A stretch of 64,000 nt of DNA from Zarea fungicola (lineage: Eukaryota; Ascomycota; Sordariomycetes; Hypocreales; Cordycipitaceae), in the NCBI GenBank assembly GCA_900169235.1, contig FWCC01000064.1, positions 1 to 64,000 on the forward strand, written 5' to 3'. Positions 44,760 through 56,379 of the stretch are shown here, one piece after another (the stretch's first letter is position 1; the number at the start of each line of letters is the position of its first letter). A model generated the notes under the pieces. The model had not been told where the DNA came from. It searched no databases and saw only the letters and a program-made list of their open reading frames with translations. Both the position numbers and the translations under genes were made by a program.

Positions 44760-45610
44760 CGTATGAGTTTTAAAAAGCCAGGTATTTATAGTGATCCTTC
44801 TTATTCGCCGTAATTCTTGGAAATATAGTTGTTAGTATTGTCAACTTCTTCTCGTAACGGGAGATGGAGGAGCTCAGACTTGCAAACAGATGTGAACCGT
44901 AGTGGTTTGTTAGTGGTAATGGCAGTAAAAGTATTAAATAAAAGGAGCAAATGACAGGGAGTTTCAAAGACGTTAAATAGTCGAATTGGAATAGAAGCAT
45001 ACCTCTTGATTTAAGTGTTCTTTTCAGTGAATAGATTGAGTGTCGTGTGTCACTCCGACCCTACCCCCATGGCATGAATTTGTGTGCCACAAGGCACGTA
45101 TTGGGCTTGAATCACTCCCAAAAACATAAATGAATAATCGCAGGCAGTAAAATTAATCACTGTTTAATGAGTAAACTTTGCTAAAGCCTAGTGTTAGTAT
45201 TCTTGTACATGATGAAGCTACGACACCGTACAATAACCACTCACTGTGATACTCTATTTGCTCCTACACCCATATTTGACTCACAGGGATTGCGCTAAAT
45301 CCAGTAGCTAGATATATTTGGACTTAAATTTAGGCTTGTCACAAAAAAAGCGGCATCTGTGATGCCTACAAGAGCAAACTAGGGGCCGTGAGAATGATGC
45401 GGGTTATTGCGCAAGAACTGTATCCCCCCAGTCAACAAAGTTACACGCGTTTAAAAATTGCCATCAAATTGTACTTTTTAGTTCATAATCAAACTTGCGC
45501 TGTAGGATAGTAAAGTTGGAACAAGCTCGGAAATACCATCCTATCTGTAGCTTAGATCCATCGTGTTTGCCCCATTCAAATCCGATACCGTGTTGCAGGG
45601 CAGCATCAAG
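44760..45610. other. AT-rich intergenic, no gene seen
   Basis: Upstream of the last small Cys-rich gene and downstream of LEU4. AT-rich, with many stops in all frames. Confidence 0.5.
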
Positions 45611-47723
45611 TTATGAGCTGACGTTGAGATGTGAGGGCTCCTCTACCGACGCCGCCGGTACTGAAAATGGGCTACCAGGACGGCTAGAAGCAAACTAGAG
45701 TTTAAGAGTTAGGAAACTTGCGTTTTGTAAAATGGATGAGTGAAGTTGAAACACGTACATTACTTGCAGCGCTCAGGAGAGCAATGAGAGAACTCTGGAC
45801 CACATCTTCGTGGATGCCGACACCCCAGACCTTGGCGTGGCTGCCAGATGCCGTACATTCTATGTACGTGGCGGCCTTTACATCACGACCACGACCGATG
45901 GCATGCTCCTTATAATCCTGGACGTCCAGACCGATGCCCACGCTGCGGAGCGCATTAGCCAAACTGGAAATAGGACCGTTGCCGCGACCGCGGAGCTTGA
46001 ACTCCTTGCCGTCGACGCGAACGACACCCTCAAACACACGCTTGAGGTCAGTCGTGTCTTGCGTCTTGCCCGGCGCGGGGGGAGCGGGCGAGGTGGAGCG
46101 GTCGGCGGAAATGTTGTAGTCGACAATGGTGAAGCGCGGATTCGACTTGAGGAAGTACTGCTCCTCAAAGAGGTCGGTGATTTCGTTGGAGAGAAGCTCG
46201 CGGCCGTATTCTTCGGCCTTTTGCTGGACCTGGTTGGAAAAGACAATCTGCAGGCCACGAGGCAGGTCGAGGTTGAGATGGCGCAGGATGATCCAGGCGG
46301 CGCCACCCTTGCCAGACTGCGAGTTGACGCGGATGACAGCCTCGTAGGTGCGGCCGATATCCTTGGGGTCGAGGGGCAGATAGGGGACCTGCCAGTGGTC
46401 CTCGTAGGGCTTGTTTGCGGCCTCGCGGGCCTGGAAACCCTTCTTGATGGCATCCTGGTGGGAGCCACTGAAGGCACACACGACCAAGGAGCCACCATAC
46501 GGAGCGCGCTGGTGTACAGGGATCTTGTTGCAAATCTCTACAGTGTCGATGATACTCTCGAGGTCCGAAAAGTCAATGTTGGGGTGGATGCCCTGGGTAT
46601 AGAGATTCAGACCGAGAGTGACGAGGTCGACGTTACCGGTGCGCTCGCCGTTGCCAAAGAGGCAGCCTTCGACTCGGTCCGCGCCAGCCATTTGTGCCAG
46701 CTCGGCGGCAGCCACTGCGCAGCCGCGATCGTTGTGAGGATGAAGAGACACGCAGATGGTCTCGCGGTTCGTGATGTTGGTGCAAAAGTACTCGATCTGG
46801 TCGGCGTAGACATTGGGCGTGGACATTTCTACCGTGGCGGGCAGGTTGAAGATGATGGGGTTCTCAACGGTGGGCTCCCAGGCGGCCTTGACGGCCTCGC
46901 AGACCTTGACCACGAACTCGGGGCTCGTGTCCGAAAAGGTCTCGGGGCTAAACTCAAACGCCCACTCGGTGGCGGACTGTGTTGGGTCGTCCTTGGTCAA
47001 GGAGCGGACGAGCTTGGCGCAACGGGTGGCGAGCTCGAGGGACTCCTCCTCGGAGAAGTTGAAGACGACGCGGCGGAAGCACTCGCTGGTGGCGAGGTAG
47101 ATGTGAACAATGGCCTTTTTCGCGCCGCGGAGGGACTCGACGGTGCGGCGGATCAGATCCTCGCGGCAAGGGGAGAGAACCTGCAGCCAGACATCATCGG
47201 GCACTGTGCCGGGTGTCTCGATGAGGCGGCGGGTAAAGTCAAAGTCGACCTGCGAAGCCGAGGGGAAGGAAACCTCAATCTCCTTGTATCCGATGTCGAC
47301 GAGCATTTTGAAGTAGCGCCATTTCTCGTCGCCATTCTAAAAGAGAAGAGAAGAAGAAAAGAAACCGAAAGCATTAGCGATTCGTCTCCGGCGGAGGTGC
47401 TCGTGTGCTTGCCAGCGGGTATTTACCATGGGGTCGACCAAGCTCTGGTTTCCATCGCGCAGATCGGTCGAGAGCCAGCGAGGAGGCTTGTCAATGGTCT
47501 TGGACGGCCATTGCCGGTTTGGAAGGTTGAGCGGTTGAAACCGCTTGTACTTGGTCGAGGGGTCTTTGAGCCTGCGTTTGCGAGGAAAGTTGTGATGTTA
47601 GTGACTGGCTCGTGATGCGGGGCAGCAAGTTGAAGAAGGGTGTGGGCAGCGACAAAATGACAGCAGAGTCGGTAAATACATGGCTGCTTTCGACTCGGAT
47701 AATGGCTCTCCTTACATTGGCAT
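45611..47723 (-). CDS. leu4: 2-isopropylmalate synthase (leucine pathway)
   Basis: Condenses acetyl-CoA with 2-oxoisovalerate, the first committed step of leucine synthesis, usually mitochondrial and feedback-inhibited by leucine. Four exons: 47723-47716 (8 nt, ATGCCAAT), 47571-47427, 47336-45759 and 45694-45611; introns of 144, 90 and 64 nt. The product is 604 aa. The first exon codes MPM and joins [11 protein letters not shown]. The metal-site motif [11 protein letters not shown] is near residue 40, HPHNDRG and [12 protein letters not shown] lie in the TIM barrel, and the C-terminal LeuA allosteric domain includes [15 protein letters not shown]. Without the last intron the frame would end early in KFPNS. 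Splicing gives [16 protein letters not shown], which fits family tails better. The short N-terminus shows no clear mitochondrial presequence, so this may be a cytosolic form (inference). Confidence 0.95.
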
Positions 47724-49046
47724 CTTGATCTGCAGTCTCGAGCTGAGCTCAAAATTTTATGGTGGTGGAAGTGGTGTGTGTCACAAGGGAAAAAGTTGCA
47801 AGTATCGCGGGGCAGAACAAGGTTCAAATGATGGCCCCAGTAGAATCAGATCGGCACAGACGAACGCAGTGGGCAACTTTTTTTTCTTCTTCTTGTTTTT
47901 TCGGCGTAGGCGCTATTGGTGGAAGCTACCTATGTAGTTAACCAATATGTTATAGGCAGACAGTTGTGTATTCAAGGTTGCCCCGACTTGTGACTGTTGC
48001 TTGTTTGATTTTAGCCTGGCTCAGATCTAGATGGAAGTAGCGCTATTATTCTGTATTATATACTGTGATTGCCTGTTAAAAACCAAGTTGTCATAATTGG
48101 CCGAAGACGGTGTTTCTCTACAGACTAGTGGAGCAATCGGGTTATACTTGCATGACAGTCTGGGAATGGTTTAACCAAATCTTCTGAGTCACAGCTCGTT
48201 CACTAACTAATACCACAAGTTGCCTATTATCTACGGATTACTTTCTAGGGGTTTGTCTTGCATGTACGCTGGAAATCGCGTGCTTCCCAAAACCATGCTG
48301 ATGCCTGGGTCGTTCACTTGTCGATCGGCTCCGTCACAGCACACTGTGGCAGACTGGTCCGACTTCGCACCGCCGGGACGCCGGCTCTGCGGTGGGCCTC
48401 AGCGACAACGGATTGGGGCGCGCCTTTGCGGTTCCCGTCATACCCAGTGTAGACACTGCAGCAAATGAGCGACGTTGAAAGGACGGCAAAAAAGCAAGTA
48501 GTAGCACAGGTTGGTGTTTTTTTTTCTTTAATTTTCTTTAATTTTAGTTTTAATTTTAGTGCTGCTCTCCATCTCGGTCTGTTGCGGCTTATGCGATTCA
48601 ACCCGGCAAAATGCCGTCCACACCAACAAGCCGAGAATGACTTCTTTCACATCAGACCCCAGCAACCAATAAAATTGAAGAATTTCCGAATAAGTATTAG
48701 GTAGTACATGGAAGAATTTATTGCGTTACTTGATTGAGTCACACTTCTAATTACCTAGACAGAGGCCGGCACCGTATCCGGACACAGCCGCTGGACGTCG
48801 TGCAGTTGGAGCTGCTTCCTGCCCTCTCATTTACAATCTTAAATACTCTGCAACAGCTCTATTATCCCCGAGCATATAACAGTTACCGTGTAATTGTGGC
48901 CAAAGCAGTTGGCTAGGCTACATTTCTTATTTCCTAATTTTTTTGGTTGGCTCAAACTACCGCCGTTGTGATGTGCGTTGCTGTCGGCACGACGCTGCAT
49001 CCTGCCATCGCTGTCGCCATAATGCATTCCGCCATGCAGGCTTTTC
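47724..49046. other. Intergenic, no gene seen
   Basis: leu4 promoter followed by the 3' flank of RCC1. AT-rich after 47.9 kb. Short frames, most without an ATG, have no recognisable product. Confidence 0.5.
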
Positions 49047-50838
49047 TTATACCACCTTTGAAGACATCATGGAGAATTGCCCACCAGCACCGGCCCAGCT
49101 TATTGTTTGATCTTTGATATGTTTGCCTTGAATCTGTTGAGCCACGTCGACATCGTCGTCGGAGCCTAGGCCAAGCTGGCCTTCCGAACCAAAGCCAGTA
49201 GAAAAGCCATGTCCATCCTTGTTTATGAACAATGTATGATCCGTACCGCAAGCCACATGGGTCACTGTCCCTAGACCGGAGACAGCCGTAGGCACGAGGC
49301 AAATGCGTGGCTTCCCACGCTCATCACACCGGATCTGATTTTCATCTGTGATGTGCTCATCCGAAAACTTCAGCCCAAGCTGCCCTCCATCCAACCGTCC
49401 CCAGGCTAGACACTCTCCGCTCGAGGTCACTGCGATGGAATGGTGTGCGCCACCGGCGAGCATTGTCACACCCTTGCCACACAGTGCTGAGATCTTGACG
49501 GGCTGGGAAACCAGGGCATCGTCACCCCCCGCCGTCTTTGCATCGCCCGCCTGGCCGTAGCTATTCAAGCCCCAACCCCAGACATTGTCCCTGTTATCAA
49601 TGGCAAAGCAGTGGTACTCCCCACAAGCAATGTACTTTGCGCCAGCCCTGCAGACACGAATCTTCCGTGGCTTGAGAGCATCCTGTTCCTGTTGCTCATC
49701 GGGCAGACGACGGCCTAGCTGGCTCTGGTGGCCGGAGCCCCAGCCCCAAATGTTCCCAGCCGCGTCGAGGGCGAGAGCATGGTTGGCGCCGCAAGCAATC
49801 TGTGTAATCTTCTCCAAGCTTTGGATCAACACTGGCGTGGGCTGCTTTTTGATGACATCCCCGGTGGCAGAATAACCGAATGATTCTTTGCCTTCTGGAT
49901 CCTGTGTTGCACTAGGTTAGAAAACTATCATCAGCCCGTAAAGGTGCTACGAAGACCCGTCAACGTACTCTAAAGGTTCCCCAGCCGTAGACGAGCCCAG
50001 TGCTGGTCAATGCCAAGCTGCAACTGTCACCAGCCGCCACGTCAACGAGCTGAGTCCCAACGCCAAAGTGCTCCGATGAAATGGCCGTTGGCGTTGACTC
50101 AAACGGATTCAGCTGGCTCTCACTGTCTTCCGATTCGTCGTCGACATCTCTCAGACCGCCGTCCCATTGCGTATTCCGTCCCAGAGCTTCGTTGTCATTG
50201 ACACCCCATGTTACAATCTTATTATCCGCCGTCAGCGCCACTGTGTGCATTCCACCGCATACAATAGCAACAGCATGCAGCGCTGACGTTTGACTGGGGT
50301 CCAGAAAGGGGTTCTTGCGAGGTCGGGTGGCCGCAGTTTGTTTTGGACCCAGACCTAGTTCTCCGTTCTCGCCGCCGCCAAAGACATATACAGTAACAGG
50401 CTCACTGGGTGCACTTTTATTCAGCGCTGCATCAAAATTAGCAGCAGGCGTCGGGGCCTTGGTACTAGCGGTCCTCCTTTTGTTATGAGTAGTTTTGGTT
50501 CGTTTCGCTGTCGCCCTTGGCGGCTCAAGGTTACCACGCTTCTGAGCTGATTTCTTGGATTCCTCTAGCTCAAGGCCCCTTTTTCGTTTTCGATTATTTG
50601 ACGAGGTGGCTATTTTGCCTTCATCTGACGCAGGCTTCAAGGTTTTGAGCTTTGCTGCTGCTTCTTGATTTGAATCGGCTTCTATTCTCCGGTTAGCTTC
50701 TTCACTCTCGAGAACAGGGCGCTAACAATTCTTCAAAACTCCTGGGATTAAATTACCCTTTTCCAGAGCCTTAGCTGTTCTGTATTGGGCTCCACGCTTT
50801 TGAGAGTGAGTTTTTCGAGCTCCTCGATTTGCGGCCAT
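49047..50838 (-). CDS. RCC1-type Ran guanine-nucleotide exchange factor
   Basis: Chromatin-bound exchange factor that makes Ran-GTP in the nucleus (Prp20 in budding yeast, Pim1 in fission yeast). Three exons: 50838-50757, 50681-49969 and 49901-49047. Introns of 75 and 67 nt have CTAAC branch sites. 549 aa. The N-terminus (about 1-85) is Lys/Arg-rich with a likely nuclear signal (RKRKRG). From about residue 95 it forms a seven-bladed RCC1 propeller, seen as repeats such as VYVFGGGENGELGLG, IWGWGSGHQSQLGR, VWGWGLNSYGQAGD, CLAWGRLDGGQLGL and FSTGFGSEGQLGLG. The first intron is inferred from frame: it joins AKALEK to EADSNQEA. A later start would lose only the basic tail. Shares the Ran pathway with importin beta in this window. 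Confidence 0.93.
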
Positions 50839-51183
50839 GTTGAATTCAATGACAAATGAACAGATGCAAAATTTCTGCTGTAAACTGCGGACTGTTGCGT
50901 CCCTTTGAGGTTTAAGAGGCCCTTTGTTTCTCCGCCACGCAAGCAAACGCAAACGCATTAACATACCGCCTGCCAAAGAAAAGCCGCGAACCCACACAAG
51001 CCGCCGGGGTATTAGTCCTTATAACTCCTACTGGGATAATCTTAAATCCAACTCCACTGCTCCCATTTTTAAGGATAAACTCGGTTCATTATCATGATTT
51101 TTTAACTGATGCCAGTCATAAACCGTAAAGAAGAAAAGAAAAAAAAAACAATATTTCATTCATGTGGCATAAAATCGTCATTC
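50839..51183. other. Short intergenic region
   Basis: RCC1 promoter and 3' flank of the next minus-strand gene. A run of A residues at about 51138-51150 on the plus strand. Nothing else seen. Confidence 0.5.
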
Positions 51184-53050
51184 TTAATAATAGTAACCTC
51201 CACGCGGCCGCCTCTCATCCACTGAGACCTCCAGCTCTCTGAATCGCTCGTCCAAGAACCCTGACGATCGGCGTCTCCTGCGATGCACAGGGCGGTGGTG
51301 CTGGTCAATCTCAATGTCGAGCTCAAGCTCATGCGACCGGTCATGTAGTCTGCGGCGGCGTGAACGGCGAATAGCTTCCGTCAAATCCATGAGCTCGCTA
51401 ATGGCGTCCTTTGAAAAAAAGAAAAGTTAGCTGACAGAAAAATCCCTTTGGCATTCTCGCATTTAAGAATAAAAGCAAAATAAAACGAACGCCAAAGACG
51501 TGCCAGAAGGCATGGCAGAAGAAAAGGAGCGCGGGAGAGCTTACCGCTGGAACAAACATCATAATGTAAAAACAGTGCTTAGACTCCTCGTACGGGTATC
51601 CCAACCTCTCCAGTGCCTCTCTCGAGACGGCAGTCCTTGATACCTCAGTCCACGTGTCTCTTGGCGCCACCACCATCGGCGGCCGCGAGCGCGACTTCCT
51701 CCTTCGTCTTGTCTGCTCAACATCTATCTCGGTGTTGCGATCCACCACCGCCACACTCAACCTCCGGTCATCGCGGCTCTTGCTCCGCGACTCCCGCTTC
51801 GTCTTCAAAATCGGCACCACGGCGGCGGCGACAGTGCTGCTGCCTCCCCCATCCGGACTGAACTTTGTGCGCCGCTCGCCACTGTACTTGCTCCACGTCG
51901 TGTCCGTCCGCCCACCGCCGATGCCGTCCATGCGCACGCGCTCCGTGCCGGGCGGCACGTCCAGGGTCTCCCAGTTGCGCGTCGCGCCGCCCCAGGCCTC
52001 ACCCATGTGGCCCCGGGCGTCCATCTTGCCCGTAATGTAGTCGGCCTCGCTGTCGTACCGAGACGACACCATGGACGCAGCGCGGCGTCTAGTGGACCGG
52101 CCCGCGTCCACCCGCAGGCGGGCATCGTCGCGAATCACAATCTCGCCGTCGTGGTAGTGCCGGTGGCGAGAGTGGCTGCGGGACCGCGAGCGCGTCGTCT
52201 TGCGAATGTCGACGTCGGTGCGGTGCTTGTCGAGGCGAATGTCGATATCCGTCTCGCGAACGTCATCGCGGGCCCGTTGGCGGCGTGGAGACGGGCTCGG
52301 CTGCCTTGCACGGATGACGCCTGTTGCGCGGATGTCGTTGTTAGCGCTCAATACATACATCAAACCCTAAAAGCTGGTAAAACCATTGCCAAGGACATAT
52401 ATGGAGCCTCACTCCCCTGCCCATGCATCGTACGTACCATGATCGATATCTGTATAGTGCGTAATCACCTCCCTCTCAATCGTCGGCCCTCTCACCACCG
52501 CCGGCGGCGGCGACGGAGACGGAGACGGCGTGGGCGATCTTTCGGGGGATCTGCCCCTCTCCCTCTCGATGATGCGAATGTGCTCATGGTCCACGATCGA
52601 TGGCGATCTCGACCGCTCCCTCGCATGATGATGGTGCTCCACGAAGCGCACCACGGGGCTCGGCGAGCGTCGTCGCCGCGGGCTCACGGTGCGCTCCGTC
52701 TCGACGATGCGTGTGCGGGAGTGCTCTCGCGGTGCGGGAGACTCACTCCGCACTCGACGCACGATGCGCTCTTCAATGATCCTCGTCGGCGGCGGAGGCG
52801 TCGGGCTGCGACTGCGATGCCGGTCAAACGACTCGACCTCGCGGCGACGCAGGACCATGGGGCCGGGCTCCTGACGCCGTCCGCCATCGCGGAGGAAGGC
52901 CGGGGTGCGGTCACGGCGCTCATCAATGTAGACGTCGCGGTCTCGCTCCATGACACGGACGTGATTGCTACCGCTGTCGCCAGCACGACTCCGCGGCGGC
53001 TGCGAGATGTATTCCGCCTCTTCAAAGTCTGTCGTGCGACGGTACGACAT
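51184..53050 (-). CDS. Arg/Ser-rich protein with DUF8035-like C-terminal domain
   Basis: 537 aa from three exons: 53050-52438, 52320-51545 and 51408-51184; introns of 117 and 136 nt. The N-terminal two thirds are low complexity: many RS/RE/RD dipeptides, RSPTPPPPTR, SPSPSPPP and SRSRSHSRHRH, like splicing or RNA-associated SR proteins, though no RRM is present. Near residues 435-485 there is a folded block, SREALERLGYPYEESKHCFY followed across the last intron by DAISELMDLTEAIRRSRRRR. It resembles what I recall as the fungal DUF8035 domain. The tail is basic and ends GGYYY. Function unknown. The protein is probably nuclear from its basic character (inference). A 351-codon open frame on the opposite strand is a shadow of the biased codons. 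Confidence 0.8.
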
Positions 53051-53958
53051 GGTTGTATTTGACCTGCTTTTTGCTTCTCCCCTTTTCTTCGTTTGTGTCT
53101 GTCTACGACGCCCCCTTTTCTGTTCCTCTGAGTTGTAGTCGGTGATATAACCTTGGTGTGGTTGCGTTTTTAGTTCAGCCAGTGAGCGATCGACAACGGC
53201 AGTGACGTAAACGGCTCGTCCCGCTTGTCGGGTAGCTATCGCGGGGTCCTTGGACGGGTGCGGGCGACAGAAGTAAAGAGGGGAAGACACGGAAAGGAGA
53301 AAGAAAATGAAAGGGAAACGCCACAGAGTGAGGCGGTTTTTGATTTTTAAACCCTATCTTGTCATTAAGTACAACGTAGATCAACCGACACCACTAAAAA
53401 AAAAAAATTGCGTGAGCGCTTGGCCTGTGTGGAGAGGTCAGGCCTCCTGTATTATGACCATGGGGACAAGGCAGCTTGGCTAACAGAAAAAAGAGGCTGG
53501 GCTGGTCGACAAGCGGGCCACCGTCATGCACCTTCTACATCAGCTGCCCCCAAAAAGGCACCCTGCGCACCGCCTTGTCATGCATGTGTTGATTGAATTC
53601 TGGAGGTCTGAGTGTTGGACAATTTTCCTCAGCTCTCTGTTTCTGCCTGTGCTCTGGGCACCGCCAGCCATCCTCATGCTTGACGACGATCACAGGCCAT
53701 GGATGGCACACCAGTACAAAATGGGGTCAAAGAGCCAAGGCAGTACCCATGCACGCTATATCATAGAAGACTATATTGAGTATCTCGCAATTACATCACG
53801 CAAGGGATATAACTCTGTATTGAAATCTATACCAAAACAATAATGGGGAAAAGAAAAAAAAACTAATCTGCCAAAACTCCCTGCCCAGCTCCCGCCATGC
53901 CCATGACCGTAACTAACAATTCATAACTTTTTGCATGTGCTCCGCTCAGGGGATGAGT
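53051..53958. other. Intergenic, no gene seen
   Basis: Promoter of the Arg/Ser-rich gene, an A run at about 53396-53407, then the 3' flank of the phosphofructokinase gene. A 105-codon frame at 53526-53843 has no recognisable domain. Confidence 0.5.
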
Positions 53959-56379
53959 CTACGCCAGCCCTCGCTTGATATCTTTGGCCAGTAAGCCCTC
54001 CAGCATCTCCTCTGGTCTTGCGTGGGATGGGCGGCCACCAAGGATATCGACAATATCGCGCATCCTCAGCCACTCAGCCTGCTTCGGTCGGCGGTTGGGC
54101 CAGTCAGTCTGCGTCTCCTCCAGGACATGGACAGGCGTGAAAACCAGTTCTGAGCCCTTGATGCCAATGACAGAAGCACTCAGAGGGTCTGTGCTTCCTT
54201 GAATTGTTTTCTTGCCGTAGCTCTGCAAATGCTCCATGCATTTGATGGCGTGGCGAACCGCTCGGCATCGATCCATCGGAGACGGGACACCTCCCTGCTG
54301 GACATGGCCTGGCACACTCTCACGGCTTTCAAAACGTCCATGCGCTTCGTCACGAATGATGCTGGCAATCAATTTTGCATCATACACCTTGCTGGCCTTC
54401 TCGTTGACGAGGATCAGACGGCCGGCGCGCGACTGACCACTGTCTTCCGCAAAGACCTTCTTGAGATGGGTGACGTCTGTGTTGAGCATATCCAAGCTGA
54501 TGCCCTCTTCGGGAATGTACACAGCGGAAGCGCCGACACTCAACCCGGCGAGCGTAGCAACGTAGCCTGAGCGTCCACCTTGTGTCTCAATAACAAAGAC
54601 GCGGCGGCGGGTGGCAGATGCAGACTGCTTAATTTTGTCACAGTACTGAACGAGCTCGTTTAGACAAGTATCGGAACCAAGCGAGTACTCAGTTCCAGGG
54701 ACATTATTAGAAATAGTGGCTGGCAAAAGCACCATGGGAATTTTAAGAGAATCTACGTGATTTATTGTCAGCAGCGTTATAAATTTCATAGGGTCATCGG
54801 TTTCTCTTGGGAACATACCATATTTTTCCCGGCCGCTATGGAGCTCCGAGAGAGCGTGGAAAGCTTCAAATCCACCGACAATGAAGAGGCCATCAAATTC
54901 GTATTTGCCAATCAGACTGGCAATTAATTCAAGTCCACTCTGTGAGGGCAACTCTCTGTTCGTGCCAATTTCACTACCACCGCGAGAGGCCCAAGCATCA
55001 GCTTCGAGCCAACTGAAGGGTCGCACGGCACCAACAGGCTTATCGTCGTGGTGGCGTGCGAATCCAGCGAAGCCATTGTGAATGGCGATGGGGGTGTGGC
55101 CGCGCGAGAGGCAATATGCAACTGCGGCCCGAGTCGCGGCATTCATTCCTCCAGCTGGGGCTCCAACATTGATAAAGCCAATCTTCATGCGCTTGTTTTC
55201 TGGTATCTTGTACTTTTCGACTAGCACATTAGTGGTGGTAAGATATGAGTTATATTGGTCCGCAAAATCACTGTCGCGGAGAGCCATGGCCTTGTCAAAC
55301 TGCTTCTCTTCGACAAGTTTGGCAACCAGCTTGGTTTCTGCAACTGCCTTCATCAAAGGCTTGCGAACAATTTTGTTCTCGTTGATGGCGATGAAGCAGG
55401 TTTCCGTCTCGGGTGTGGCCTCGAGAACGGCCTTGACGGCTTCCACGCCCTGCAGAGTGCCAAGCATGCGGTCGTATGCGACGGCGGTACCGCCACGCTG
55501 GACGTGGCCCAGCGTGGTGATTCGAGTGTCGAGAGCCAAGCCTCCTTCCGCCTTGTTGGCAAGAAGGTCTTTGATTTGTTCCGGTGTGATTTTATTGCCA
55601 TACTTGTCGTTGGCGCCCTCAGCTACAATGACAATGGTCTTGCGCTTGCCAAATTCGCGATGTCTTTTGACGACTGAACACATGTCCTGCTGCCAAATGT
55701 CGCTAGCAGGTCTTTCGGGGATAAAGACAAAGTCGGCACCTGTCGCGACACCGGCAAGCAGCGCAAGCCAGCCGCAGTGGCGACCCATGACTTCAATGAC
55801 AAAGGCTCTGGAGTGCGAGGCAGCCGTAGCCTCGATGTAGTCAACCATTTCACAAATTCTAGCCAATGCTGAATAGCAGCCAATGGTGGCATCGGTGCCG
55901 GAAAGATCGTTGTCGATGGAGCCAACGAGACCAACAAGGTTGAGGTGCTGGAAGGGTTTAATCTGTTCAGCAGTCAATTCTGCTGTCGAGACAAGCTCTG
56001 CCAGGAGCGACGGCCATTCAGCGCGAAATTTGTCGGCACCAGTAAGAGATCCATCTCCGCCACAGATGATGAGCGCATCGATGCCGTGTAGCACCATGTT
56101 CTTGGCTGCCCGCAGTCGGCCAGCTCGCTCGTAAAATTCCATACAACGAGCCGTTCCAATGAGCGTACCACCTTCTGACAGGTAGCCTCTGACATCGTTC
56201 CAGCTGACCTGGCGAATTAGGTCACCACCCTTGACAAGGCCCTCGTAGCCCTCGTAGACGCAGAAGGCGTCACAACCCATGTGGATGGCAGTGCGAACGA
56301 CGGCGCGGACGACGGCATTCATGCCAGGAGAGTCACCTCCCGAGGTCATGATGGCAATTTTCTTCTTTGGAGCCTCCAT
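53959..56379 (-). CDS. ATP-dependent 6-phosphofructokinase
   Basis: Cytosolic glycolytic enzyme that phosphorylates fructose-6-phosphate; eukaryotic forms are two fused lobes, the second regulatory. The ATG of [16 protein letters not shown] is chosen; the frame is open upstream only from a TTG. The reading frame is unbroken, but 54753-54818 is a 66-nt intron in frame without a stop (GTATGT...GCTGAC...CACGTAG). Removing it joins SGREKY to [11 protein letters not shown] and gives 784 aa, typical for fungi; keeping it adds 22 residues that split a conserved stretch. Catalytic-lobe motifs are [39 protein letters not shown] and [13 protein letters not shown]. The second lobe repeats the fold ([33 protein letters not shown]). 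Confidence 0.96.
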   Translation of the reverse strand: MEAPKKKIAIMTSGGDSPGMNAVVRAVVRTAIHMGCDAFCVYEGYEGLVKGGDLIRQVSWNDVRGYLSEGGTLIGTARCMEFYERAGRLRAAKNMVLHGIDALIICGGDGSLTGADKFRAEWPSLLAELVSTAELTAEQIKPFQHLNLVGLVGSIDNDLSGTDATIGCYSALARICEMVDYIEATAASHSRAFVIEVMGRHCGWLALLAGVATGADFVFIPERPASDIWQQDMCSVVKRHREFGKRKTIVIVAEGANDKYGNKITPEQIKDLLANKAEGGLALDTRITTLGHVQRGGTAVAYDRMLGTLQGVEAVKAVLEATPETETCFIAINENKIVRKPLMKAVAETKLVAKLVEEKQFDKAMALRDSDFADQYNSYLTTTNVLVEKYKIPENKRMKIGFINVGAPAGGMNAATRAAVAYCLSRGHTPIAIHNGFAGFARHHDDKPVGAVRPFSWLEADAWASRGGSEIGTNRELPSQSGLELIASLIGKYEFDGLFIVGGFEAFHALSELHSGREKYGMFPRETDDPMKFITLLTINHVDSLKIPMVLLPATISNNVPGTEYSLGSDTCLNELVQYCDKIKQSASATRRRVFVIETQGGRSGYVATLAGLSVGASAVYIPEEGISLDMLNTDVTHLKKVFAEDSGQSRAGRLILVNEKASKVYDAKLIASIIRDEAHGRFESRESVPGHVQQGGVPSPMDRCRAVRHAIKCMEHLQSYGKKTIQGSTDPLSASVIGIKGSELVFTPVHVLEETQTDWPNRRPKQAEWLRMRDIVDILGGRPSHARPEEMLEGLLAKDIKRGLA
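54753..54818 (-). other. In-frame intron of the phosphofructokinase gene
   Basis: 66 nt with GTATGT donor, GCTGAC branch site and GTAG acceptor, a multiple of three and free of stop codons. An automatic caller could easily read it as coding. Confidence 0.85.

Noticed and set aside
45810..47615. 601-codon open frame on the plus strand across leu4
   Set aside because: It is exactly antisense to leu4 exons and arises from GC-biased codons; it matches no family and leu4 is certain.
52007..53062. 351-codon plus-strand frame
   Set aside because: Antisense to the Arg/Ser-rich gene; its Arg/His-rich composition mirrors the repeat codons.
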